From the NCBI GenBank assembly GCA_964017235.1, contig OZ024931.1:21552189-21616188 (forward strand): DNA of 64,000 bases. Reading direction: 5' to 3'. Position 1 is the first letter of the stretch, and the number at the start of each line of letters is the position of its first letter. The DNA comes from Sabellastarte sp. h YS-2021 (taxonomy: Eukaryota; Annelida; Polychaeta; Sabellida; Sabellidae). The notes under the pieces were generated by a model. That model saw only the letters and a list, made by a program, of their open reading frames with translations. It was not told where the DNA came from and made no database searches. Below are positions 37,001-52,000 of this stretch, piece by piece. The position numbers and the translations under genes were made by a program.

Positions 37001-40000
37001 TGCTGTACTTTGGATATTACTTATTTTATACAGTGTGTAATTCTACAAGAGAGTGGATTTTTTGCATTTTGGACATTGTCCACATCTTGGAGCAGACAGT
37101 ATAGTTGTGCAAACTCGATGAATATCTCTATAAAGACATTTTGTGTGATTGGATATCTAAAGGATCACAGGATAAGGACATTTTGTGTTATGGAACATTG
37201 AACAGATCACAGGATACAGATATATCTGTGTGTTAGTGGACATTGGACAGATCACAGTACAGATCACAGGATAGATTGCTGGATACAGTGGATAAATTTA
37301 ACTGTCAGTAATTACAGTGGTCAGGTCAGATAGGTTTCATTATTGTAATATTGTATGTACCGTTGAGAGCATACTAGTTGACTGTAGTCATTATTTTAAT
37401 TGTTAAATAAATTTTTTTAAGTTAAACTTTTTGTCTTTTCCTGTTGCAACTTAAAAGCGGCCGGTAACTGCTACCTTGCTTGCCCTGTGACCGTAACACC
37501 TGTGATGCCAAATCTTCTGGTGTCACAAAGTATACTTTTACTTAAAAACTAATTCCACATAACTGGTCATGGTGTGGATGTCCATTCAAATGGAATTTCT
37601 ACTTGTCAGTGTTCTCCTTAAAGAGGTTAGACTGTTAATGTGTTCCTAACAATAATTGGATATGTCAGACATATACAAACATACAAATGGCACGCATAAC
37701 CATTTTACCAAATCTTTGGAAAATACATTTAGAAGCTCAAACTTTAACTATGAAAATTGACACATAATCCTCATTTAAATGTGTTTCTATACTCAGAGAT
37801 AGCAGATTACAAAGATTGGAAGTGTACTGATAACAAGCAACCTGCAGAGCGCAAGTCTCAGCTGTGAAAATATAGAGCAACAAAGACACACTTTTGCAAG
37901 TGGTGAACCTAACGCCTTGAAAACTGACAAGTAACTAAGAAGAGACAAGATATGTTCTTTGTAAAACAAAAAGTTTCAGTTTTCAGTCAGAAACAGTTGC
38001 ATGTCCAGTTTATAAAGTTCATATTAAATTCATTTCAACAAGTGTTTCTCATTTGATGCCTCAAAACTCTGGAATGATTTGCCACTGGAAATTTGAACTG
38101 CTCCCACACTCTCATGTTTCAAAAGGTGACTTAAAACTTAATTGTTTCAGATGTCTTTACCTCCCTAGGCTTTCTTACTACAGAGCACCTATGGTCTGGT
38201 GACGACCTTGTATTATGTTTTACGACTTCTGATTTATGCATTAGGATTTGGACGGTGTGCCTTTGAATCTGCAAGTTCAGAGATTAAGCACATGGATACC
38301 TGATACCTGATGTCCAATATATCAACTTAAAATGACCATGCTCATTCATTATATGATTTCCACCAGTTGTACTGTGAGAGCAATTATTGATTGCCTCTGT
38401 TGGGAGTCGATCCCAGTGCCTTTGAATTACACACAGAAATAAAACACGTCTGACTCTTTAAACAGCTGAGCTCAAGGAGAATCCACAAAAACCCAGAGGC
38501 CGGTTTCACAAAGCCTCCTTTGGAAAGGACATCCTTTAGTAAAGGAAGGTCATTTTTATTCCTTTGGGAAGGCCACCTTAAAATTCAGTTTCACAAAGCC
38601 TCCATTAACCCCCCTTTTCAAAGGTTTTCTTGAAACTTAAGGAGGGAGCAAATGTTCATTAAAGTTGTTAAACACTGAAGGACACTTCCTTAAATTTAAT
38701 GTAGGTCCTTAGCTTCCTTGAAATTTAAGGGAGTTTTCAGGGTCTCCTTTAAGTAAGGAGGCTTTGTAAAACAGATTTTTTGAAGGAGGGAGAAATTCTA
38801 GGAAATCCTTGAAATTAAGGTGACCTTTATCTGAATGAGGCTGCATGAACTGGCTCCTGGTGTTAACATACGGACACATGTGAGGATATTACATACCACC
38901 TCGCAAGAAAAGACCTGTCCCAAGGTCTTACATGAATACATTTTTACACATAATCTCACTTGGATGTGAGAGGAGGGGGACCTTGAGTCATCTCACCATG
39001 CTTTGCCCAATGGGCTAGAGGGTGTAACTCAGCAGAGTAAGAGACAGATGTTACGCTCTCCATCTTTATATACTTTAATCAGAAACAAAAGCCACAAGTC
39101 CTACATCTACCCCAATTTCCTACTGAATTTAGAATTTTGCATCCTAAGAGACAGAAGGCCATAAGGCCATAAGAAAGTCATAAGGCAGAGTGTGCTCAGC
39201 TCCAGAACTGTGAGCTTCTGTGGAACATCTTTCCTTTGATTGGCTATTTAGATTGTCCAATAGTGAGTTTTTTGACAGCACTGCTGGCTCTGCCTGCTCA
39301 ATAATTAGAAAGAGTAACAGCGCCCCATTTTGAAATCTATTTGTACAACAGCTATATTTCTTAGGAAAGTGTGATATTACACAGTGCATTTATAGCATAG
39401 CAAAGCACCCTCATTCTGTATTTATTCCTAAAATAAATGGGCATGGTGGCGTGGTGGGTAACACAGCCGCCTCTCAGCTCTAAGTCTTGGGTAAGATTCC
39501 CAGCCCAACCTGAATTGGGAAGAATGGTAGTTACATTCTGGTGCTCGATAGTTGCAGAAGTAACTAGTAAGTACAGTTGAACCTTTATTATCCGACCCCC
39601 TTGTGGGAGTAACAATTAGGCGGGATAATAGAAAGGTCTGATAGTAGACAGGTCAGATAAAAGAAAGACTAAAATAACAGGTTTAAATGGATTTGGGAGA
39701 GTGGGTTTGAGGTCAAATAATTGAAAAATCAGATCATAGCAGATAATAGAGGGTCTCTTGTACTACTTTCCTTCATATTCTCAATTACTCCTCCTAATAT
39801 GTCCCATACAATGTGTTTAAAAGTGACATTAGATCCAAATCATCACTAAGCAAATCCTGTGTCATATACATGTACATGTATATACTTACCTCTGATCTGA
39901 ATATTGCACACATAAGGCCAAACCCAAGCAGGCCGAATGTGAGGACACACATTACTCCGACACCAGCGGTGAAGTCAAACTGTACAAAGAAAATACTGTA

Positions 40001-43000
40001 ATTTTTGTAATAAATTCACCAGGAATATGCATTTTTACATAAGGGTGGGGTTGCTTTATAACCTGAACTTTTAAATTCTTTCATTCAGCTTTCTCTTTCA
40101 TGATTACAACTTACTTTCTGTAGGTTAACAAGCATACCTGACAAAATTAAGATTACAAAGTATTTTGCTGCATACTTTTAATTGTGCAGAGCTATTTTAG
40201 AAAACAGAACATATATGATAATATTTATTTATGTCTTATTAAAATTTTGCTTCATCTTTATGATATATAAGTTTAAAACTGAGAAACTGTAAAATTTACT
40301 AAGCATGTCACAACCGAGTACCATGTGCTTCAGTTTCTGACCCTTGAAACCTTATCTCAAGTGTTGGGGAGTCATTATTAGAGAGGCAGCCCTAAGTACC
40401 GAATTTGTAGTAGAGTAAGAAATCTAAAATTCGCCAGGAATCTAAAATTCGCCACCTCTAAAACCTTAGTTAATTTTATGAAGAAAATGATGTTTTTGTC
40501 TAAAAATTGGTATTTTTCAGTTCAAAAAGCCTTAATTTACTATACAGTCAACAAATCTCACCACAATTCATTTATTTTATTAGTATTTTTACCTGTGGTG
40601 AATTTCAGATATGTGGCGAATTTTAGATTTCTTACTCTATACAGAATGTGCAAAAACTCTTTGCCACATTAATAGATCACTTTAGATTTACTTCAACAAT
40701 GTAGTTTTACAAGGATCCAGTGCTTGATGTTTTTAAATAAATACAAATACATGTACATTAATTCATGCAATGGTGTTTTCATACTGATATCCAAGTATTG
40801 CTTTAGAAATTACAGACATATAATGGCACATAATTTAATATATTGGGAAGTATTTTACATGAGTTGATGTTCAAGCTACCCTACTAAACTGAAACACATT
40901 GCAATATTTGTATTTTATTTGGAAGAATATAGTGAGACACTAAAATTTTCAAGTTTTGCACAATAAAAATACTTTTATCATTTTTTTTTTTTTGCAGTTT
41001 CAAAATAAATAACCAAATTACTTTGGCAAAGGTACAGCTGCAGAAATTAGAAAACAAACCAAGACATATTAGAAAATATACATACTTTGTTCTGAAATCC
41101 TAGTGCCATCATGCCAAGTGTTATTATCTAAGGCAACAAAAGAAAAACTCATTTAAAAATGCTTTTATGAAATAGACTTGAAATACTTCTCGATGTTCAA
41201 AACCTGTATTCAGTAGGAGCGGTCGAGATGAGAAATGAACACCTTAAAATTTCTACACATTAGATTACAGAGTCATGATACAAAAGTGGACACACAAAAT
41301 GTTTTAGCATAGAGATTAACTGATCTTACCTTTTAACCCAAATTTATCTTCTCAATTTTCCCTTCAGTTTCATTGGTTTTCAGACAAATACAACTTAATT
41401 TTTTTGTAATACATTTAGTTAGGATAAAAACAAATCCTTCTGTGACCTGTGTCATATGAAAAGAATTATAATTCATGTAAAGTCTACATGTGCTTATCAT
41501 GGATTCACAATATAGTATTCTGCTATACCTTAATTATGGATAAAAAAGGTAAAATAATACAATTCTAATTCTTATGGCTCAGTCACACTTTCCTGATAGT
41601 TTTATCTGTACATATTTGTTTTCTCCTCGATCATTACATCCTTACGGCTCCAAAATGAGACCCTCATACCTGGGTAAGAAACAGGCCACCATAAATATCT
41701 ATACCTCCCTGTCCCCTCCAGCACCTGTATTTATGTGTACAGCTTGTGAAGAAGGCTCCCAGTTAGTTTTTCAACATTTACAAACTGCAGCCCTGAATGC
41801 AAAATGTTTTCTGAGTTGTGTAGATTGCCTATGAGGACAACCTAAGCAAATGCAAATCCCAACGAAGGCATTTTACCAAAGTACAAAGTGGACCAAACCA
41901 CAGCCAAAAGTAGACAAATCCATTTGGTTATAGCTCATGACTGTAGTAACTAAAGATGTGAACTAGGTATAAGAGAACTTTGATAGTGCTTAATCTCAAT
42001 CAGAAAACAGACTCTGAAGCATTTCAGAAAGACAAAACATGCAAAACTGTTTTACCAATGTAATGCCAACTGCCATGAGGACCTCTTCTGCATCATAGGT
42101 TCTGTGAAATACAAATGGATGTTCAAATTCACTTGGAGAAATTTTAAAACACAAGCACACCCCCATAACAAAATAGCATGTCACAAGTATCAAATGAAAT
42201 CATAAATGTGATCTTCAGAACTGCAACTGCCCTGTGATATGATATAGAAATTAATTAACATTTAATTTAGAAATTACATGTTTTGCCAGTTTGCCCGCCC
42301 TTTTTCAACAGGGGTGGTCATAACTGCCTCCCGAATTATGAAAAGTGGAGGATGACAACTCACAAATTTGAAACTGGGATGTGAATATTGTTAATTAAAA
42401 AAAAATTAAAGACCAGAAATGGATCACAAGTGGATTCTTGAAAGGATATATACACTTGGCTTTGATGTAACAGTTATAATAAGGATATGAATGTCTTTTC
42501 CAGGTCATGCTTGTATTAAATGTACCCCCAATATTATATTTGAAGGACTCTCCAGGTCAAAATATAATAACAGTATTTTTATATAAGGCAGTACAGAACA
42601 GGATGTACAATTAAAATGAAGCAAATCTAAAAAAATGATAGAACAGAACAAAACAATCATTCACAACAAACCACTCAGTTCATTGTCATTTATAGAAAGT
42701 TTGGCCTTTTTTGATACAATTTTTGGTTTTATCTATTTTCACTGTTACATGCTGGGCTTCATAATCCAGTGACAACATTTTTCATAATTTATTGCAATAA
42801 TTATAAATTACCAGATGGCTTCATCATATATTGTGTGCAATTATACTTACGTGGCTATACAACCCAGCATGGTTCCCATGGCAATAGTCTAAAAAAGTAA
42901 GAAGTAAAAGAATATGTATTGTAGTACAGTGTAGTACAGATCTTTGGTTTAATTATGGTTTTTAATCTCTTCTGAAATAATTTACACAGTGCATAGTGAT

Positions 43001-46000
43001 TTGAACTTCCCTGAGACAAGAAGGAATAGATTAGGAATATTACATGAAGTTGGAAAATTTTATCAAAAACTTTTTAAAGCTAGGGGAGTCAATCAAACCC
43101 TCTTTATAGACTCTTTATTTAATTCAAAATCTGTAACTAAACCTTCAGAGAACCAGCTGAATAAGAAGGAAATTTTAAAGAACAGAAGAGTTAGCGACTT
43201 TCTTAAAATCAATGAAAAATAACCAATCCCCTGGCATAGATGGATTCCCAAGAGAATTTGATAAAGTGTTTTGGGCCAACTAAAATTTATAATTTTACGA
43301 GCACTTAACACAGGATATGATATTGGTGAAATATCCAGCACTCTGAAGTAATGTAATATGTTATGCGTTCCAAAGGGCAATAAACCCAGAAATCTGTTGA
43401 AAACTGGAGGCCGATATCCCTCCTGTCTGTAATCTATCTGGGTGTTTAGACTAGTGATTCAACTGGGGCTTACACAGATTGAACCAGATTGGAGACTAGT
43501 CTGAATGCTCACAATCCGGGTTGACAAGGATAAATGTCAACCCCACTCAAGAGGTGGATTGAAGCAGATTGGCTCAACCCTCTTTGTAGTGTGAACCCTC
43601 TCAATCCAGGTTGACAAGGGTGGAGTGTGTTGGTACTGTAATTAATTGATTTACTGCCTTCAATCCTAACTTAAGATTTATGTAAATATAGCTTAATCCT
43701 TTGTAAGCAGGAACCTAATTAACACAAAGGCCACCAGGCACGATTGCTGTGTCATTTCTATATGATTGCAATTTGGTGTAAAATGAATATTTGTAATTAT
43801 AGTAAGATGATCTGATAAGCAGAACTATTCCAAAGGATTGCAATTAGTCTGTTGCTGAAAAAGTGGGAAAATCTTAAACATATAATCTTCTCTTTGATTA
43901 ATTATAAAAACTTTAAAAAAAATATTTATCTGAATGGTATCTAATACAAAATTGGGATCTTTTATAGTTTTAGCAATGTAGAAAACTAATTGTAATTTAA
44001 AAAATTCACATGCATTACATTAAGCTAAATTTGGAGGCTTTACTGTACTCAGTTATTGATACTTCTCGATCCAGGTTAAACTCTGTAGTGTGGACACTCA
44101 ATCCGAATTGAGATGAATCTGCTTCAATCTGATTCAACCCTCGATCCTTGTCAACCCGGATTGTAGTCTGAACAGGGTGTATAAGATGAAATCATTCATA
44201 ATAGCAAACAGACTAAAATCAGTTCTTGATACCATCATGTCAGAAATGCAAACTGGATTTCTAAATAAGAGGTTTAATTGTGAAAATGCCTGCCTGATCT
44301 ATGACATTCTACATTTCACAGAAGAAAAAAGCATTCTAGGGCTACTTGTGCTCATAGACTTTGAAAAGTTTTGGACTCCGTGTCATGGAATTTCCTATAT
44401 GAGCTGGGATTAGATGTGATCTTAAAACGTCAGTGTGTCTCTCACTATATCACTTACTTTGACAATATAAAAGTCATACTACTGTGTTTTGGGAGACATA
44501 AATGTATATTATTGTGAGAAGGATTCAAACCAACAATCAAAGATGCAAGAGCCAAGTGTTTATTTGTCAAAGTGGATGACAACCAGGCTATTGAGGCCCA
44601 AGGAAAATGGTGGACGAGGCAGAAGAACTTACAATGATGCCTAAGAAGATGAGGTTGAGAGGCACCTTCCTTCTCAAGTCTCCTGCACAGACCAGAGCGA
44701 TGACTGCCACAATATACACACAGCTATGGTCATAGATCACAGGTGTTAATTATATAAACATCAACAGCATGGCATGTCAAAACAAATTATAGACTTGTAA
44801 GTAATTACTTGTGTCTTGGTAGTTTTGTTATTCTATCAGTTATCAATTTATAGCTTGGTTTTGCTACATTTTTTTTTGCATTTGTAAAGTTTCTACAATT
44901 TTTGTTAAAAAGTTTTCAAATTTCATGAACAGCATTTCAAATTCTGTCAAAAGGATGCTGAATTTCAAATTCTGTTGAGATAACTTCAAATCCCTCCAAA
45001 CCAATAGGATATAAGGATTGGAATTTCTGGTGATAAATTTCTGTCAGATGTTTATTAAATCATGTAACAACATAATGTACACATATATTTTTTGGTAAAG
45101 ATATGAAAAACAACAAACACTAAAAACATTGCTGTAAATTTATATATGTGGTACACCTGTAACCCTATTTTAGTTATTCTATACTGATAACACAAGAAAT
45201 ACTAGTACTTCGACACTATCGACCATGACATTCTTTTTAATTCCCTAAGAGATTGGTTTGGGGTTGATGCCACTGTGTTGAGGTGGATCAGATCCTATCT
45301 CTCAAACCGGAAACAGAAGGTTAAATTAGGAAATAGCTTTTCAGATGTGTTCTCACTTCCGTATGGTGTGCCTCAGGGTTCTGTCCTGGGCCCCCTCCTT
45401 TTTACCCTTTACACAACCCCTCTCAGTAATATCATTTCCAATTTCAATGTCACCCACCATCTATATGCTGATGACACCCAAATATATCTAGCATTGGACA
45501 ATAGGAATTTTGATTCCAGTTTCGCTGAGCTTACAGAGTGTCTCACATGTATCCAAAACTGGATGGCTGGCGTGAAATTGAAACTCAATCCCGAGAAAAC
45601 TGAATTTATTATAATAGGTGATAGACAAGCCAGAGAGTCCCTCATTAATAAATTCCCTACTCAACTTCTCGGAAATTCTATTTCCCCTACTGATACAGTC
45701 AAGAACCTGGGTGTAATTTTTGACTCTGGAAACACCTTTTCCAACCACATAACTAATATGTGTCGAGCCTGCTACTACCACCTTAAGGACCTAAGACGTA
45801 TTCGTAAATTCCTCAGTGTGGAAACTGCAGCCTTGCTTGCAAACTCAATGATCAGTAGTCGACTTGACTACTGCAATTCCCTACTTTATGGCATCAGTAA
45901 GTACAATGTTGCTAAACTCCAAAAGATACAAAATGCCCTTTGTAGAATTGTTTTTAGACTTGATAGAACTAGCCATGTCACTCCTTTTCTTCAAAAACTA

Positions 46001-49000
46001 CACTGGCTTCCTATCACTTACCGTATATTGTTTAAGTACAATCTAATTACTTTCAAGGCTATAAATTTCTCTCAACCCATATACCTATCATCCTTGATCA
46101 AAACCAGTTGTCTAACACGTGGAAATCGTCTTTCTCTTTCCTCAGCCTCTCACAAAAAGGCCATCGGTAGGAGAGGTTTTGTAGTGGCTTCCCCCATAGA
46201 ATGGAACAGACTCCCACAATCAGTACGATCACAACAAACAATAACAGGTTTCCGTAGCCAGCTAAAGACCTACTTGTTTAGATTAGCATATCCTCCACCA
46301 TAGTACATCTCCCTGGCGGGCGCTAACCTTGGATCATGACCTCGAACGTCCCTCGACTTTCCCTTTTTGATTTCAAGCGCATTAGAGGATGTTGCATCAA
46401 TTTTGCGCTATATAAATGTTTCTATTCTATTCTATACTTAATATGATGTAACAACAGTGGTAAAAAGTTATACATAAAGATATGTCACATTGTACACAAG
46501 TTAAGAATGACATCAAGCTAGTTCTAACTAAAGTTAGAAGATTTAGAGTCTCTTACATAACATTTATCAATTATACTTTGGGCAGTAATAGTATAATTTA
46601 TTCAACATTAGCCTTGAAGTTCATCAGATGAGTTATGACATAATTAATTGCATATAGTTTGCTTGCAAAGACTATATTTCAGTTACTGAAAATATCTAAA
46701 TTTGTATATACTGATGTCACATATATACTGTGACATATATTTGGAGGGTGTTTAGGAAACATAAAACTGTCAACATTTTGTGAAATTCATCACAGAGAAA
46801 CCCCCTTTATTTTGCTTTGAACAATAAGAACTTTCTATCACTTTTGCAACTATTGTAGGCCACTTATTTTATTCAAAGCTTATTTTATGGAGCCCCTAAA
46901 GTGACAATATGTTGTTCCCTCAAGATATTATCTCATTACCTCAGAAACAAGATAGTATCTTCTGGAAAGGACTTACAATCTTGATGTAATGAGGAACTTT
47001 GAAAGATTTGGCCACTTAAATATCATTTTAAAGACTCTATAAATTTTTATAATTTTTTTTTAAATTTTAAATACTTATAAGGAGTGTCTACAGCAAAAAA
47101 CTTCCAGATACTGTAGTGGACCATATGTATCACACCAATAAAATTCAATAAATTCAGCATACAAGCCCTCTTTACACTGAAGCCAATGGTGAACACAATT
47201 TTAAGATTAGGCCAGAACTAAGGATGTTCTGTTCATTAATCCAATCTGTGTTCTGTGAATCTGTGAAATGGGCTAACCTCGAAGTTACACACACATGACA
47301 CCCACGTTACACATGCCAGGGCCGTAGAGAAGAAATTGGTATGCGATTTAATTTCCTTGTGGTCATAGAAATGGCTGACATAGAGCTAGGCCACAAGATT
47401 GCCTTGCTTTGTATGTAAAACATTCTTGCAAACATCTCCTTCTCCCACAAACTGGCTACGGATATAAATGTCACAAAAAAAATCATATAGTCCATTCGTG
47501 TTGTAGGCCATATGGCGGAATGTAATAATAGCTTGACCTCCGACAAGAGTTTATGTTTTTGGGCGCAAGTTCTGTTCAATAACTCCACCAAGAGGTTATG
47601 TTTATGGGTGTGTTCATTTATCCGTCTGCTTGTTTGTTGATTTCTTGGTCTGTGTTTTGCCACAACTACAAAAGTAATGAGTGGATCTTTCTGAAATGCT
47701 TTATGACCAAAGGAAGAAGCGCTTATATTTTTGAACAGATTAAAATCATATTCTGGGCACAAAACAATCCTGAATTTTCAACAATCCCACTTTCAATGAT
47801 TTGGCTTTCTGGTTGACATTACACTAAAAGAAATATGCAGGTCATCATGCGCTTTTTTATGTGTGTAGGGCCTGACTTGAGGAAGAAATCATTTTTACAT
47901 ATTCTAGATTAAAAAATCACAAATTTTCAGAATGCCTCCCCTGGTCGAGGGCTCATTTAGTGTCATCATCGATGTAAACAGACAGTATATATCAAATGAT
48001 TTTGCACTGTATTATCAGATCTCAATACTGCATTTGTGCCTTCTTAAATCTTGATAAGATAATTCTTAACCAGGAGTTCTTGGAAACGGATTAAGTTTCA
48101 ATAAAGCATCGCTTCAGAAGACCGCCCATTTACTTTTGAAATGAAAGAATTCCATTTGGCAGAGCTCCACTTGTAGATGTTAAGTTGTCCAAGCAGTAAC
48201 TTCAAAACAGATAAATAGTACTTAAAATTACATCAAGGTAGTTTACTCCCCTCATTTACTTGAACATGTGACTTGAAACTGGGTTTTTTTCCTCACTCCA
48301 TTTATTAAATATGATTAAGACCTGGGTTTTTCACCAAATTTACTCGAACCGTGTGACTTAAACCCAGCTTTGAAACTGTATTTATTCAAACCATTTGACA
48401 TAGCTGTGTTTTTTAACCCATTTATTTATCTTCACTGTGTAATTCGAACCAAGTTTAAACTTATGGAAGATGGTAAATTGAGAAAATACTGATAGTCATA
48501 TGACAAATGAAATATTGACTATGAGTTTGCTCACTCTGTACCAAGGTTCAGCATCAATTAAAACAACTTACTGAAGGGTCAACATCAACTGAAAATGGAC
48601 TTTCAGACAAGCAAAGGATTCAGAACACACTCATACATATTAGAAGATATTGGCTGCTCAGGCTGTCTTAAATTAATTTTTCTTAACTTTCAAAGAAACT
48701 ATAGCCTTTGGCAAGGCTAGAAATCAGACTAAAACAGTCTTACACATGCTATAGTGCATGAAAACTCCTTGCCTTGGTTCATATATAGAGACATAGTTTT
48801 AATTTAACAACCTGCTAATAGCCTGTAGCAATAACAGCTGTTAAGCAGGAAATCACATCACTTTAAAACATTTGGCAATCTAAAACCTAAGGTAATGTCA
48901 GTTAAGGTTTTTTGTGATTAAAATCAATGTGTACTTACATTGCAGTCAGATACACCCATATATGATCACTGGCATAATCTTTGATGTCATCCCTGGAAAC

Positions 49001-52000
49001 CAAAATGCAAAACATTTAGCAAAGAAACAATGTCACTTAAGTTTTGCATTACCATAATGCGACATACAATTATAACATCCTATTAATCTTTGCATGTTTG
49101 GATTACTACATTTCTGAGTTTTTAAAATGTGAAAATATTAAATGTGTGTAAGTACATGACACAAACATGAAAATGCACATGACTCATCTACTGCAGGTTG
49201 AACATAAACAATGCCCGGACCATAATTAAGAGACATATGCTAATTATAGATAAGTAGGTCACAAAAACATGATAATACACATGACTCATCTACTGCAGGT
49301 TGAACCTAAACAATACCCAGACCATAATTAAGAAACATGTGGCAATTATAGGTAGTAACTCACACAAACATAAAGATGCACATGACTCCTCCAGTCACCA
49401 CAAGCATCACTGCCAGAATGGCAAACACCTTCTTGATAAATGCTGAAACAGAGTGTGATGGAGTAAGTAAATTAAATCTGCCAACAAGTAAATAAATTGA
49501 TGCTTCTTGGTAAAACTGAGGGCAGTTTAGTTAAATTATATTATTAAATTTTATATTTCATGACATACTCTAATGTCACTCCAAATCCATTTGTTAACCT
49601 ATTGTGATTGTGACAGCAATGAATGTAAAGGACAGGTATAACTCAAAGTCCACCACTTTTTCCCATGAATACCTAGCTCTCCACTCCCCTCCCCTTGAGT
49701 ATTGCAATATTGGCACTGAACATAACTAGTGATCTTCACTATCTGCAAAAATAGCATCAGAGATTCCCATACCCCACAGCCTGGGGAAATAGTTTTGATA
49801 CCATGAGATATAGAAGAAATGAAACAGTACAAAGATCAAGACACTTTCACATCAAATGATGTCATTTATGTAAAGGTTCAAATAATGTTAGTAGAGGAAA
49901 TAATGTTTCAGAGAGAAAATGTCTGTAAATTATGAAACTGTAAAATTTATTAATTGAAGTATAGCTACCAATAGAAATAGCACAATTAAGTGAAACTACA
50001 TACAATAATCAGTTACAGCAATCCATATGTCTTTGTCATAAGAGAAACATATCTCAATTATGGCAGGTGAACACGTACACTTTTGGCAGGTTAAAGATCA
50101 CACCATGACTTAGCATACCTGCACCCCCAACCAATTACCCATGCAAGAATCAACTTTCTACACCTTTTCACAAATTTCCCTTTTTATAGTTTCTGAGATA
50201 TGGCCCAGACAAGATTACAAAGGTCAAGGTCACTACAAGGTTAAATCAAGATCATTGCTCACCTACACCTTATAGCCAATGTCCCTAACAAATATCAACT
50301 TTCTACAACTCCGAAACATAGCCTAGACAAGATTTTTAAGTTCTAGGTCACTGCAGCAAAGGTCAAAGGTCAAATCAAGGTCAAACCATGACACTGCATA
50401 CCCAAAGCCCTAACTAATCTCCATACCAAATATCAATCTTTTACACCTTACAGACTTTGAGATATAGTCTGGATAGATTTTAATGGTCAAGGTCACTTCA
50501 GCAAGCTCAAAGGTCAAATAAAAGTCACACCATGACGCTGCACACCTACACTCCCTAACCAATGTCTCTACAATGTATCAACTTCCTACACCTTACACTT
50601 TCTAAGATATAGCCCAGACAAGATTTTAAAGGTTAAGGTCACTACAGCAATCTCAAAGGTCAAATCAAGGTGGTACCATGACATTGCACACCTACACCCC
50701 TTAACCAGTGTCCCTACCAAGTATCAACTTCCTACAACCTAGTGTTTCTGAGGTATAGCCCGGACAAATTTTTTTAACTCAAAATGAGTACGGCAAGGTC
50801 ACAGGTCAAATCAAGGTAACACCATGACATTGCACACCTATACCTCCAATTGGCTCCAACTAATGTCCCTACCAAGGGTCAACATTTTACACCTCAGGGT
50901 TTCTGAGATGCAGCCCCGATAGGCTTTTTGCTGTCACCCAAATGCCCATCCAGGCACCATGGGTGAAAGCACTACTGGCACAACCCTTAAAGGCTGTGGG
51001 GTAAGAATTTAGTCTAGCCTGGGCATTCAACTCACTGAACTAGCCATGTAGTAAAACTGTATTCAATATGTTAAGCAATGAACACATTACACTGGACTGC
51101 ATATGCTGACAATTCGGTAGCCAGGTCAGGCTGCACTACTGGAAACCTGCCCTGTAGCACATCCTTCTTCAGCTGGAGAGAGAACTGGTAAACCACAACA
51201 GTGCATTTCTACACCCCCTAATCAATGTCCCTACCAAATATCAACTTCCTACACTTTACGGTTTCTGAGATATAGCCTGGAAAAATTTGCAAACTCAAGG
51301 TCAGCAAAGTCACAGGTCAAATCAAGGTTACAAAATGATGTACGCTTACAATCATCAACCAATGAACCTACCAAGTATCAACCCAGTAAACATTACAAAC
51401 GTTTATAAACGTTTATAAACCTAACTAGCAACGGTTTAGATTAGGTTTAAAATGATGGGTCCCTAAACGTTTGCCTATAAATGTTTAAGCATAAACGTTT
51501 ATAAACGTTTATAACATTTATACATAAACATTTATAAACGTTTATACACGTGTTTAAAATCTGGAGAAATATTTCTGTAAGTCTATCTTGCTGTATCACT
51601 GTTGTTTGAAGCCATCATTACATTCTAAGTAGATATATAGAAGTATATAATTTGATGATATTATATACTTTTATATCTTTACTTAGAATATAATGATGGC
51701 TTCAAAGAACAGTGATACAGCAAGATATAGTAACATAAATATTTCTCCAGTTTCTCTCAAAATGGCTGTGCTGATGTCATCATCCCAAATGAAAGCGAGG
51801 TTAAGATATTCTTCACTCTTTGTAAAACATTTAAAAACGTTTATAAACCAAACTAATGTTGCTGAAACATTTATAAACCCATAATATTGAATAATTGTCA
51901 ATATTTAGGTTTATATTTGGTTTAAAAACGTTTATAGGTTTACTAAACGTTTATAAATGTTTGCTATGTTTACTGGGAACTTCCTACACCGAATGGTTTA

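Noticed and set aside
39439-39510. Functional tRNA gene
   Set aside because: A- and B-box-like sequence only; no acceptor stem or full cloverleaf can be drawn. Same for 38393-38483 and 55875-55950.
40478-40672. 64-codon ORF
   Set aside because: Lies within the mariner-type MITE and is also broken in the other copy.
45176-46440. Target duplication ATTCTATACT around the LINE
   Set aside because: The left match lies about 25 bp before the LINE start, and the right one overlaps the TTCTA tail, so it may be coincidence.
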